A stretch of DNA of 10,517 bases, from positions 1 through 10,517 of the forward strand of contig JAMCVR010000087.1 in assembly GCA_023475455.1 (NCBI GenBank), read 5' to 3'. A model generated the notes under the pieces. The model made no database searches, had not been told where the DNA came from, and was given only the letters and a program-made list of their open reading frames with translations. Made by a program: the position numbers and the translations under genes. Position 1 is the stretch's first letter. Each line of letters opens with the position of its first letter. Positions 1-7,216 of the stretch are shown one piece after another. The DNA is from Thermoplasmatota archaeon. GTDB taxonomy: Bacteria > Pseudomonadota > Gammaproteobacteria > Burkholderiales > Thiobacillaceae.

Positions 1-1
1 C

Positions 2-154
2 AAGTTCGAGAACAACGGCGCCCAGGATTACGACGACTGGAAAGTCAGCCTGGCCTACGACATGGGCAAGCTCAGCAACGTCACGTCTGGCGTGACCGTT
101 GGCGTGATGTACACCGACACCGATGCCTTCACTTTCGGAGACATTTATGAATAA
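2..154 (+). pseudogene. 3' part of an upstream, truncated copy of the TorF-like porin
   Basis: The frame starting at base 2 reads the same residues as the porin gene from KFENNGAQDY through TDTDA. At base 128 it leaves the porin sequence, adds the unrelated residues FTFGDIYE and stops at TAA 152-154. This upstream copy therefore lacks the normal C-terminus (about 26 residues, including the final beta-strand ending in WISKAF). Loss of the last strand and terminal Phe would be expected to impair outer-membrane insertion, because the assembly machinery recognises that end; this last point is family knowledge. Its stop overlaps the start codon of the intact copy at 147. It could be an assembly artefact rather than a real pseudogene. 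Confidence 0.7.
137..140 (+). promoter_or_regulatory. Ribosome binding site of the TorF-like porin
   Basis: GGAG lies six bases before the ATG at 147. It sets the start there rather than at the in-frame ATG at 123, which falls inside the duplicated coding sequence. No promoter can be read here, because only 19 bases (128-146) separate the duplicated coding segment from the start codon. Confidence 0.7.
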
Positions 155-914
155 ACTCGTACACGCTTTGGTTCTGACCGGTCTGGTGGGCGTGTCCACC
201 GTTGCGATGGCTGCCGAGGAAAGCCCCCACAGCCTGAGCGCCAACGTCGGGCTTTACAGCAACTACGTTTTCCGCGGCATCTCCCAGACCGGCGGCGACC
301 CCGCGATTCAGGGCGGCCTGGACTACACGCACAGCAGCGGCTTTTACCTCGGCACCTGGGCTTCCAACGTGGGCTGGCTTGAAGACTACCAGGGGTATAC
401 CAAGGGCAACATGGAGATCGACGTCTACGGCGGTTTCCGCGGTGGTCTCGGCAAGACCGGCCTGACTTTCGACGTGGGCGCGATCCAGTACATCTATCCG
501 GGAGACAATCCGGGCGTCACCAAAGCGGATACCACCGAGGTGTATGGCGCGCTCGGCTGGAAATGGTTCACGGTCAAGTATTCCTACTACGTCAGTGATG
601 AAGTCTTCGGCTTCGCCGATGCCGACGGTTCCGACTATCTGGATATTTCCGCGAGCGTGCCGATCGGCGAAACCGGCCTGACCGCGGGTGCGCACTGGGG
701 AACGTTCAAGTTCGAGAACAACGGCGCCCAGGATTACGACGACTGGAAAGTCAGCCTGGCCTACGACATGGGCAAGCTCAGCAACGTCACGTCTGGCGTG
801 ACCGTTGGCGTGATGTACACCGACACCGATGCCGACCGCACCAAGTGGACTGACCTCAATGGTGAATTTCTTGGCAAAGATACGACCACCGTATGGATTT
901 CCAAGGCTTTTTAA
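147..914 (+). CDS. TorF-family putative porin (outer-membrane beta-barrel protein)
   Basis: The protein has 255 residues. Residues 1-22 form a signal peptide (MNK, a hydrophobic core, then AMA before AEESP), so it is exported. The mature start SANVGLYSNYVFRGISQT, then PAIQGGLDY and GFYLGTWASNV, are hallmarks of the family annotated as TorF putative porin (TIGR02001). The rest alternates aromatic and polar residues in beta-strand fashion, and the chain ends in Phe as outer-membrane barrels usually do. Genes of this family are often found directly before glnK-amtB in betaproteobacteria, as here (recalled knowledge). The substrate is unknown; a link to ammonium or other nitrogen-compound uptake is inferred from position only. 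The start at 147 is chosen for its GGAG site and signal peptide. Most of this gene is the repeated unit of a 706-bp duplication. Confidence 0.85.
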   Translation: MNKLVHALVLTGLVGVSTVAMAAEESPHSLSANVGLYSNYVFRGISQTGGDPAIQGGLDYTHSSGFYLGTWASNVGWLEDYQGYTKGNMEIDVYGGFRGGLGKTGLTFDVGAIQYIYPGDNPGVTKADTTEVYGALGWKWFTVKYSYYVSDEVFGFADADGSDYLDISASVPIGETGLTAGAHWGTFKFENNGAQDYDDWKVSLAYDMGKLSNVTSGVTVGVMYTDTDADRTKWTDLNGEFLGKDTTTVWISKAF

Positions 915-1322
<408 letters not shown>

Positions 1323-1332
1323 GGAGCAGAAC

Positions 1333-2808
1333 ATGAAAAAACTATTTGCTTCGCTGGGTCTGATGCTTGCCCTGTTGTCTCCCACCCTTGTGCTGGCTGA
1401 GGATCCGGTTGCTGCGCCTGAGGCGGTCGCTGTGGAGGCGACCGAAACCGCCGTTTCTGTCGAAACGCCCGCTGCGGATACCGCCGAGGCTGCGCCCGCT
1501 GAAGCTGCGCCCGCACCGATGCCGGACAAGGGCGATGTCACCTGGATGCTGATTGCGACCATGGTGGTGGTTCTGATGACGGTCCCGGGTCTCGCTTTAT
1601 TCTACGGTGGCTTGGTGCGTACCAAGAACATGCTGTCGGTGCTTACGCAGGTGTTCGCGGTGTTCTGCCTGATCGCCATCCTGTGGGTGGTCTACGGCTA
1701 CAGCCTGGCCTTCACCGACGGCGGCGGCATGAACAGCTACATCGGCGGACTTTCCAAGATGTTCCTGGCCGGCGTGGATACCAGCGTCGTGGTGGAAACC
1801 TTCTCCAAGGGGGTGGTCATTCCCGAAATGCTGTTCATGGTGTTCCAGCTGACCTTTGCTGCGATTACCACCGCCCTGATCGTCGGCGGCCTGGCAGAGC
1901 GCGTCAAGTTTTCCGCTTTGCTGGTGTTCTCGGCGCTGTGGTTTACCTTCTCCTATCTGCCGGTAGCCCACATGGTGTGGTTCTGGGGCGGTCCGTCGGC
2001 TTTCGACGCACCGGCCGGGTTCCTGTTCGCCAAGGGCGCGCTCGACTTCGCTGGCGGCACCGTGGTGCACATCAACGCAGCCATGGCAGCGCTGGTGGGG
2101 GCGTTCGTGATCGGCAAGCGCATCGGTTACGGCAAGGAAGCGATGGCACCGCATAACCTGACTTTCACCATGGTCGGCGCCGGCATGCTGTGGTTTGGCT
2201 GGTTCGGCTTTAATGCGGGCTCCAACCTGGAAGCCAACGGCACCACCGTACTGGCTCTGCTGAATACCGTGCTGGCTGCGGCTGCGGCAGCGCTCGCCTG
2301 GATGGCCACCGAGTGGATGATCCGCGGCAAGCCCTCCATGCTGGGTGCTGCTTCGGGCGCTGTTTCCGGTCTCGTTGCGGTGACTCCGGCCGCCGGTTTC
2401 TCCGGCCCGATGGCCGCGATCGTCCTGGGCGCGGTGGCAGGTGTGGCTTGCCTGTGGGGTGTGACCGGCCTGAAGAAGGCGTTGGGCTATGACGACTCGC
2501 TCGACGTGTTCGGCGTGCACGGCATCGGTGGCATCATCGGCGCCATCGGCACCGGCATCGTCGCCAACCCGGCTCTGGGCGGTTCCGGCGTGTACGACTA
2601 CGCTGCCGGCGCGGTGGCCGAGTTCAACGCCAGCGGCCAGATCATCAGCCAGCTGTGGGGTGTCGGTACCGTGATCGTGTGGTCGGGCGTGGTGAGCTTC
2701 GTGCTCTTCAAGCTGGTCGACCTCACCATGGGGCTGCGCGTGCCGGAAGAACAGGAACGCGAAGGTCTGGACACAGCGTCCCACGGCGAGCGAGCCTACA
2801 CGATGTAA
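1333..2808 (+). CDS. amtB: Ammonium transporter AmtB
   Basis: The protein has 491 residues. Residues 1-22 form a signal peptide (LVLA before EDP). Residues 23-66 are an Ala/Glu/Pro-rich periplasmic stretch with AEAAP repeats, and from about 70 a series of hydrophobic segments matches the eleven-helix Amt fold. Family marks include ALFYGGLVRTKNML (88-101), LDFAGGTVVHINAA (237-250) with the first pore histidine at 246, GWFGFNAGS (289-297), and DVFGVHGIGG (391-400) with the second pore histidine at 396. Asp238 is in the place of the conserved substrate-site Asp. It conducts ammonium, and members often accept methylammonium, across the inner membrane; trimers are regulated by GlnK. The start at 1333 has AAGGAG at 1321-1326. 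The neighbouring methylamine genes make methylammonium a plausible second substrate, which is inference. Confidence 0.95.
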   Translation: MKKLFASLGLMLALLSPTLVLAEDPVAAPEAVAVEATETAVSVETPAADTAEAAPAEAAPAPMPDKGDVTWMLIATMVVVLMTVPGLALFYGGLVRTKNMLSVLTQVFAVFCLIAILWVVYGYSLAFTDGGGMNSYIGGLSKMFLAGVDTSVVVETFSKGVVIPEMLFMVFQLTFAAITTALIVGGLAERVKFSALLVFSALWFTFSYLPVAHMVWFWGGPSAFDAPAGFLFAKGALDFAGGTVVHINAAMAALVGAFVIGKRIGYGKEAMAPHNLTFTMVGAGMLWFGWFGFNAGSNLEANGTTVLALLNTVLAAAAAALAWMATEWMIRGKPSMLGAASGAVSGLVAVTPAAGFSGPMAAIVLGAVAGVACLWGVTGLKKALGYDDSLDVFGVHGIGGIIGAIGTGIVANPALGGSGVYDYAAGAVAEFNASGQIISQLWGVGTVIVWSGVVSFVLFKLVDLTMGLRVPEEQEREGLDTASHGERAYTM

Positions 2809-2834
2809 TACGAAGTCCTTTCTCCGAGGAAACT

Positions 2835-2863
2835 GGGGCGCTCTGCAGGGCGCCCCTTTTTTT
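2835..2863 (+). terminator. Rho-independent terminator of the porin-glnK-amtB block
   Basis: GGGGCGC (2835-2841) pairs perfectly with GCGCCCC (2850-2856) across an 8-base loop and is followed by seven T residues (2857-2863). It starts 27 bases after the amtB stop. This is a strong intrinsic terminator on the + strand. On the - strand there is no T-run after the stem, so it should not stop transcripts coming from the right. Confidence 0.92.
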
Positions 2864-3165
2864 GCCATGTATTTGCAATGCGCTTGCGTGGGCAAGAGCT
2901 GTTCTGGGGACATTCACCGGCCAGGTTGCCTGTAACGGAAGGCGGTGTGGCTATCCCCTTGCCGATTGCCCTACTGCATTCGATGCATCCTGCGAATCCG
3001 CTTGGGCATGAGTCTGTTAGGTAAACACTTTGGTTTGGAACTGGCGCACGGCGCCGTTTTCCGCGTTCTGCGGGCGTGAAAACCCAGGCGCGTGCGATTC
3101 CGGGGGGAGGGGACAGCAGACGTGGGGCGATGAATTGCCCAGCCGGGGCGTTGACTTTGGTTCGA
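2864..3165. other. Non-coding gap between convergent amtB and mgsC
   Basis: About 300 bases lie between the amtB terminator and the mgsC stop. I find no convincing gene: the open frames that cross it have no ribosome site and no recognisable protein. Small structures present are CTTGC/GCAAG (2883-2896) and a GC-rich hairpin at 3043-3055. A purine-rich run of G lies near 3101-3113. No clear intrinsic terminator serves the - strand operon that ends at 3166. Confidence 0.6.
3043..3060 (+). terminator. Possible weak back-up hairpin terminator
   Basis: GGCGC (3043-3047) pairs with GCGCC (3051-3055) over the three-base loop ACG and is followed by GTTTT. The stem is only five pairs and the T-run only four, so it would be a weak + strand terminator at best. 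Part of it is also the 10-base palindrome ACGGCGCCGT (3048-3057). Confidence 0.2.
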
Positions 3166-4527
3166 TTAAAAGCTGGAAACGCCCGGAATCCAGCTGGTGC
3201 CAGCCAGCGGCACCCGCGCCATCGCCGCCGCTTCCAGGGTTAGTGCCACCAGATCCTCGCGCTCGAGGTGATGCACGTTCTGCTTGCCGCAGGCGCGGGC
3301 GATGGTGGTCAGTTCCATGTTCAGCGTCTTCAGATAATTCTTCAGATGGCGGGCGCCGACCTCGGGGGTCAGCCGTTGTTCCAGCACGGCGTCCTGCGTG
3401 GTGATCCCGACCGGGCACTTGCCGGTATGGCAGTGATGGCAGTATCCGGGCGCGGTGCCGAGCGCGGCGTAATCCGCTGTGGCATCGTGGTGCGCGCCGT
3501 TCTGGAACCAGCTGTCGTGGTTGCAGCCCAGCGCGATCAGCACGCCCTGGCCGATCGACACGGCGTCGGCGCCCATCGCCAGCGCCTTGGCGACGTCGGG
3601 GCCGGTGCGGATGCCGCCGGAGACGATGAGCTGTACCTTGCCCTTCATGTCAAGATCTTCCAGCGCATCCACCGCCTGACGCACTGCCGCCAGCGTGGGG
3701 ATGCCGACGTGCTCGATGAAGCAGGTCTGGGTTGCCGCGGTGCCGCCCTGCATGCCGTCGACCACCACCACGTCGGCGCCGGAGTGGACGGCGAGCTTGA
3801 CGTCGTTGAAGGTGCGGGTGGCGCCGACCTTGACGTAGATCGGCCTCTCCCAGTCGGTCAGTTCGCGCAACTCCTGAATCTTGATCGCGAGGTCGTCGGG
3901 GCCGGTCCAGTCCGGATGGCGGCAGGCCGAGCGCTGATCGATACCGGCCGGCAGCGTGCGCATCCCGGCGACGCGGGGCGACACCTTCTGGCCGAGCAGC
4001 ATGCCGCCGCCGCCCGGCTTGGCGCCCTGGCCGATCACCATCTCGATGGCGTCGGCGCGGCGCACGTCGTCCGGGTTGAAACCGTAGCGCGAAGGCAGGC
4101 ACTGGTAGACCAGGGTCTTCGACGACTGCCGTTCCTCCGGCGTCATGCCGCCGTCGCCGGTGGTGGTCGAGGTGCCGACTTCGGTCGCGGCGCGCCCCAA
4201 TGCTTCCTTGATGTTGGCGGACAGCGAGCCGAAGCTCATGCCGGCGATGGTGATCGGGATCTCGATCTCGATCGGCTTCTTCGCGAAGCGGGTGCCGAGC
4301 ACGGTTTTGGTCGAGCACTTCTCGCGGTAGCCTTCGAGCGGATAGCGCGACAGCGAGGCGCCGAGGAAAACCAGATCGTCGAAATTCGGCAGTTGGCGCT
4401 TGGCGCCCATGCCGCGAATTTCGTACAGACCGTGCGCCGCCGCGTTGCGGATGTAGTCGATGGTCTTGCGGTCGTAGCCGAAGGATTCCTCGCGGGCGAT
4501 GGTTTTTTGATGATCGTTGCTGCTCAT
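3166..4527 (-). CDS. mgsC: N-methylglutamate synthase subunit C (FMN-dependent glutamate synthase-like, GlxD type)
   Basis: The protein has 453 residues and resembles the FMN/Fe-S synthase domain of glutamate synthase. Visible are GMSFGSLS (96-103), TGDGGM (123-128), the glycine-rich GQGAKPGGGGMLLGQKV (166-182), VVVDGMQGGTAA (254-265) and SGGIRTGPDVAKAL (303-316), the barrel and FMN-phosphate region. Three cysteines, Cys363, Cys366 and Cys371, in GYCHHCHTGKCPVGITTQ fit an iron-sulfur cluster site. With MgsA and MgsB it should form N-methylglutamate synthase (EC 2.1.1.21), making N-methylglutamate from methylamine carried as gamma-glutamylmethylamide. AGGAG at 4535-4539, inside the end of mgsB, precedes the ATG by seven bases, and the two genes are one base apart. 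By itself it could be GlxD of another pathway; the gmaS/mgd neighbours favour MgsC. It is the last gene of the operon. Confidence 0.88.
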   Translation of the reverse strand: MSSNDHQKTIAREESFGYDRKTIDYIRNAAAHGLYEIRGMGAKRQLPNFDDLVFLGASLSRYPLEGYREKCSTKTVLGTRFAKKPIEIEIPITIAGMSFGSLSANIKEALGRAATEVGTSTTTGDGGMTPEERQSSKTLVYQCLPSRYGFNPDDVRRADAIEMVIGQGAKPGGGGMLLGQKVSPRVAGMRTLPAGIDQRSACRHPDWTGPDDLAIKIQELRELTDWERPIYVKVGATRTFNDVKLAVHSGADVVVVDGMQGGTAATQTCFIEHVGIPTLAAVRQAVDALEDLDMKGKVQLIVSGGIRTGPDVAKALAMGADAVSIGQGVLIALGCNHDSWFQNGAHHDATADYAALGTAPGYCHHCHTGKCPVGITTQDAVLEQRLTPEVGARHLKNYLKTLNMELTTIARACGKQNVHHLEREDLVALTLEAAAMARVPLAGTSWIPGVSSF

Positions 4528-4528
4528 G

Positions 4529-5218
4529 TCAGTACTCCTGATCCGCGTCGGCGTTCCAGTGATAAAGGCTGCGGGCCGAGGCCACGCGTTTGAAGTCGTG
4601 CGGGTCGTGCTGCATGCCTGCCGCGGCCAGCAGTTCCTTGACGGAGGCGTAGTCGGCCTCGCTCATCGGTTCGATCCGCGCGTCGGCGCCGAGCGACTTG
4701 ATGCTGCCCTTCACATAAAGCACCGCCTCGTACAGCGAGTCGCCGAACGCATCGCCGGCGTCGCCGCAGATCACCATGCGCCCGGCCTGCGCCATGAAGG
4801 CGGAAAAGCTGCCGACCGAACCGCCGACGACGATGTCGCCGCCCTTCAGCGAAATGCCGCAGCGCAGGCCGGCGTCGCCGTCGATGACCAGCAGGCCGCC
4901 GTGCATCGAGGCGCCGGCGCTGTTGGAGGCGAAACCCTTCACGTGCACGCGGCCCGACATCATGTTCTCGGCCACGCCGGTGCCGGCGCTGCCGGTCACG
5001 GTGATCGAGGCCAGCTTGTTCATGCCGCCGGCGTAGTAGCCGGCATGGCCGGTGATCTCCACCTCGACCGGGCAATCGAGGCCGACGGCGAGGTTGTGGG
5101 CGCCGTCCGGGTTGGTCACCACGACCTGGCGCACGCCCTTGGCCGTCGCCTCCCTGTGGAGGAAGGCATTCACCGCGCGCAGCGGCGTTTGCGCGAGGTC
5201 GAAGCTCATGCGTTCCAT
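4529..5218 (-). CDS. mgsB: N-methylglutamate synthase subunit B (GXGXG domain, GlxC type)
   Basis: The protein has 229 residues. The region from about 55 to 175 is a right-handed beta-helix of the GXGXG type found at the C-terminus of glutamate synthase. Its repeating turns include GHAGYYAGGM (57-66), GSAGTGVAENMMSG (76-89), SNSAGASMHGG (99-109), GDAGLRCGISLKGGDIVVGG (114-133) and GDAGDAFGD (152-160). In glutamate synthase this domain is structural; here it is a separate polypeptide expected to assemble with MgsA and MgsC. Two starts compete. ATG 5218 has GAGGAG (5227-5232) eight bases upstream. ATG 5209 would form an ATGA overlap with the mgsA stop but lies 17 bases from that site. I chose 5218, which overlaps mgsA by 13 bases. 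Confidence 0.87.
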   Translation of the reverse strand: MERMSFDLAQTPLRAVNAFLHREATAKGVRQVVVTNPDGAHNLAVGLDCPVEVEITGHAGYYAGGMNKLASITVTGSAGTGVAENMMSGRVHVKGFASNSAGASMHGGLLVIDGDAGLRCGISLKGGDIVVGGSVGSFSAFMAQAGRMVICGDAGDAFGDSLYEAVLYVKGSIKSLGADARIEPMSEADYASVKELLAAAGMQHDPHDFKRVASARSLYHWNADADQEY

Positions 5219-6114
5219 ACGTACATCTCCTCGGGTGCGGGTTCGAATACCCTGGCATTCTTGATGTCGGGCAGATGCGCCAGCGAGCGGAACTCGGAAG
5301 CGATCGCCACGTAGTCGTCGGTCTCCGCCACCACCGCAGGCTTGCAGGCGAAGGGATCGCGGATCAGGGCGAGCTTGTCGGCCGTGCCCATGAGGAAGGT
5401 GTAGAAGCCGTCGAGCGCCTCGAAGCCTTTCTGCATCGCGGTTTCCAGGTCGTCGCCCTCGCGCAGCCGCCATTCGAGAAAGCGGCAGGAGGCCTCGGTG
5501 TCGTTGTCGGTCTCGAAGCGGATGCCGCGCGGTTCCAGCATGCGGCGCACGCCGTAAGGGTTGGACAGCGAGCCGTTGTGCACCAGGCAGAAGTCCTCGC
5601 CGGCGGTGAAGGGATGGGCGCGGTCGGGCGTCACCGCGGATTCGGTCGCCATGCGCGTGTGTCCGACCAGATGGCTGCCGGTCAATCCTTGGAAGCCGTA
5701 GCGCGCAGCCACCTCGGCCGGCGTGCCGATGTCCTTGTAGAGATCGATCGCACGCCCGGTGGAAAGGATGTGCAGCTTCGGGTAACGCTCCTTGATCCAG
5801 CGCTTGACCGGCTCCGGCGCGATGGCAACGGTGAGAATGGCGTGGTTGCCCTGCGCCGCGAGCGTGGCATCAATACCCAGATGCGCCTTCAACTCGTGGC
5901 CGAGGCCGAGCCAGTTGAAATCCGCACCGTCCTCGGTCAGCCCCGAATAGAGGCTGATCTTGCGTTCGCCTTCTGCCAGCGGATCGGCGAACACGGCAAG
6001 GCCGGCCGAATCCGGCCCACGCTCGGTCATGCCGATCAGCATCGGCACCATCAGTTCGCCGAGGCGGGGTCTCAGCGCCGGCTTCTTCACCAGCAGTCCG
6101 ACAATTCCACACAT
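5206..6114 (-). CDS. mgsA: N-methylglutamate synthase subunit A (class II glutamine amidotransferase-like, GlxB type)
   Basis: The protein has 302 residues. It begins MCGIVGLL, so removal of Met1 leaves Cys2 as the N-terminal nucleophile of the class II amidotransferase (Ntn) fold. Further active-site marks are RGPDSAG (32-38), GHTRMAT (151-157), HNGSLSN (179-185) and TDNDTE (202-207). In glutamate synthase this domain releases ammonia from glutamine; in MgsABC it is expected to act on gamma-glutamylmethylamide and release methylamine for the synthase subunit. That substrate switch is known of the pathway, not read from these residues. AAGGA (6122-6126 on the opposite strand) lies seven bases before the ATG. 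The first 19 codons are also present in the tandem copy at 6633-6690. Only the copy starting at 6114 continues into a full gene. Confidence 0.88.
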   Translation of the reverse strand: MCGIVGLLVKKPALRPRLGELMVPMLIGMTERGPDSAGLAVFADPLAEGERKISLYSGLTEDGADFNWLGLGHELKAHLGIDATLAAQGNHAILTVAIAPEPVKRWIKERYPKLHILSTGRAIDLYKDIGTPAEVAARYGFQGLTGSHLVGHTRMATESAVTPDRAHPFTAGEDFCLVHNGSLSNPYGVRRMLEPRGIRFETDNDTEASCRFLEWRLREGDDLETAMQKGFEALDGFYTFLMGTADKLALIRDPFACKPAVVAETDDYVAIASEFRSLAHLPDIKNARVFEPAPEEMYVWNA

Positions 6115-7216
6115 GGCACGGTCCTTTCAGAAAAATTCCAGATAGCTGTCGACTTCCCACTCGGAGACATGGCGCATGTACTCGATCCATTCCATGTGCT
6201 TGAGCTTGAGGAACTCGTCGGCCACCGGGCCCAGCGCGTCTCGGATCGTCTTGTCCTGCTCCAGCGCGGTGAGCGCCTCGTGCAGGTTCTGCGGCAGGAT
6301 GGAAATCTTTTCCTTCTTCAGCTCGGCGTCCGTGAGCTCGTAGAGGTTGACGTTGTGCGGCTCGCCCGGGTCGAGCTTGCGCTCGATGCCGTCCATGCCG
6401 GCGGCAATCACCGCGGCGGTGGCGAGGTAGGGATTGCAGGCGCCGTCGGGCAGGCGCAGCTCCAGCCGGCCGCCCGGCACGCGCACCATCGACGAGCGGT
6501 TGTTGTCGCCGTAGCTGATGTAGGCCGGCGCCCAGGTCGCGCCGGTGAGCGAGCGGCCCACCACCAGGCGTTTGTAGGAATTCACCGTCGGCGCGCAGAT
6601 CGCCGCCAGCGCCGGTCCGTGCTTCAGCAGGCCGCCGAGGCGGGGTCTCAGCGCCGGCTTCTTCACCAGCAGTCCGACAATTCCACACATGGCACGGTCC
6701 TTTCAGAAAAATTCCAGATAGCTGTCGACTTCCCACTCGGAGACATGGCGCATGTACTCGATCCATTCCATGTGCTTGAGCTTGAGGAACTCGTCGGCCA
6801 CCGGGCCCAGCGCGTCTCGGATCGTCTTGTCCTGCTCCAGCGCGGTGAGCGCCTCGTGCAGGTTCTGCGGCAGGATGGAAATCTTTTCCTTCTTCAGCTC
6901 GGCGTCCGTGAGCTCGTAGAGGTTGACGTTGTGCGGCTCGCCCGGGTCGAGCTTGCGCTCGATGCCGTCCATGCCGGCGGCAATCACCGCGGCGGTGGCG
7001 AGGTAGGGATTGCAGGCGCCGTCGGGCAGGCGCAGCTCCAGCCGGCCGCCCGGCACGCGCACCATCGACGAGCGGTTGTTGTCGCCGTAGCTGATGTAGG
7101 CCGGCGCCCAGGTCGCGCCGGTGAGCGAGCGGCCCACCACCAGGCGTTTGTAGGAATTCACCGTCGGCGCGCAGATCGCCGCCAGCGCCGGTCCGTGCTT
7201 CAGCAGGCCGCCGAGG
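6057..7216. repeat. Exact 576-bp direct tandem duplication across the gmaS/mgsA boundary
   Basis: Bases 6057-6640 are identical by eye to 6633-7216, an offset of 576. The octamer CGCCGAGG occurs at 6057-6064, 6633-6640 and 7209-7216, so the novel junction in the middle carries an 8-bp microhomology. Each unit holds the last 168 codons of gmaS, the 12-base spacer with its ribosome site, and the first 19 codons of mgsA. The period is 192 codons exactly, so frame is kept across the junction. The two outer junctions are the normal gmaS and mgsA sequences, so both genes remain whole. Confidence 0.95.
6127..6690 (-). pseudogene. In-frame chimeric ORF: MgsA N-terminus joined to GmaS C-terminus
   Basis: This 187-codon frame arises at the junction of the 576-bp tandem duplication. 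Residues 1-19 ([19 protein letters not shown]) are the start of MgsA, and the rest is GmaS from Gly275 to the end at Phe442. It keeps the mgsA ribosome site and sits 12 bases after gmaS and 12 bases before mgsA, so it would probably be translated if the DNA is real. It carries the nucleophile Cys2 without the remaining amidotransferase active site. From GmaS it has the C-terminal motifs [10 protein letters not shown] and [12 protein letters not shown] but lacks the N-terminal domain and the metal/glutamate motifs GLEPEF and [11 protein letters not shown] working enzyme is unlikely. An assembly artefact is a serious alternative. Confidence 0.8.

Larger units (their letters stand above)
1..833. 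repeat. Direct duplication of porin gene segment, 706-bp period (left copy cut by window edge)
   Basis: Bases 1-127 are identical, base for base by eye, to 707-833; identity stops at 128 versus 834. The simplest reading is a tandem duplication whose repeated unit is 128-833, with only the tail of the upstream copy inside the window. The period of 706 is not a multiple of three, so the upstream copy shifts frame relative to the downstream one and terminates just past the junction. The original sequence upstream of base 128 is not visible, so junction microhomology cannot be judged. Perfect identity points to a very recent event or an assembly error. Confidence 0.85.

Noticed and set aside
123..146. 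Earlier in-frame ATG for the porin
   Set aside because: The ATG at 123 lies in the duplicated coding tail and would put eight extra residues before a proper signal peptide. The GGAG site supports 147.
3057..3082. TTTTC...GAAAA inverted repeat as a bidirectional terminator
   Set aside because: The stem needs a bulge, and the T-run is on the 5' side of the stem on both strands, so neither transcript would end in a U-tract.
3268..4593. 441-codon + strand frame opposite mgsC
   Set aside because: It is the antisense of a gene with unmistakable glutamate synthase motifs, and has no recognisable domains or start signal.
3166..6114. Ordinary glutamate synthase split into three genes, or the GlxBCD set
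   Set aside because: The domain types would fit, but a GmaS-like synthetase and SoxA/SoxG-like dehydrogenase subunits in the same overlapping operon point to N-methylglutamate synthase.
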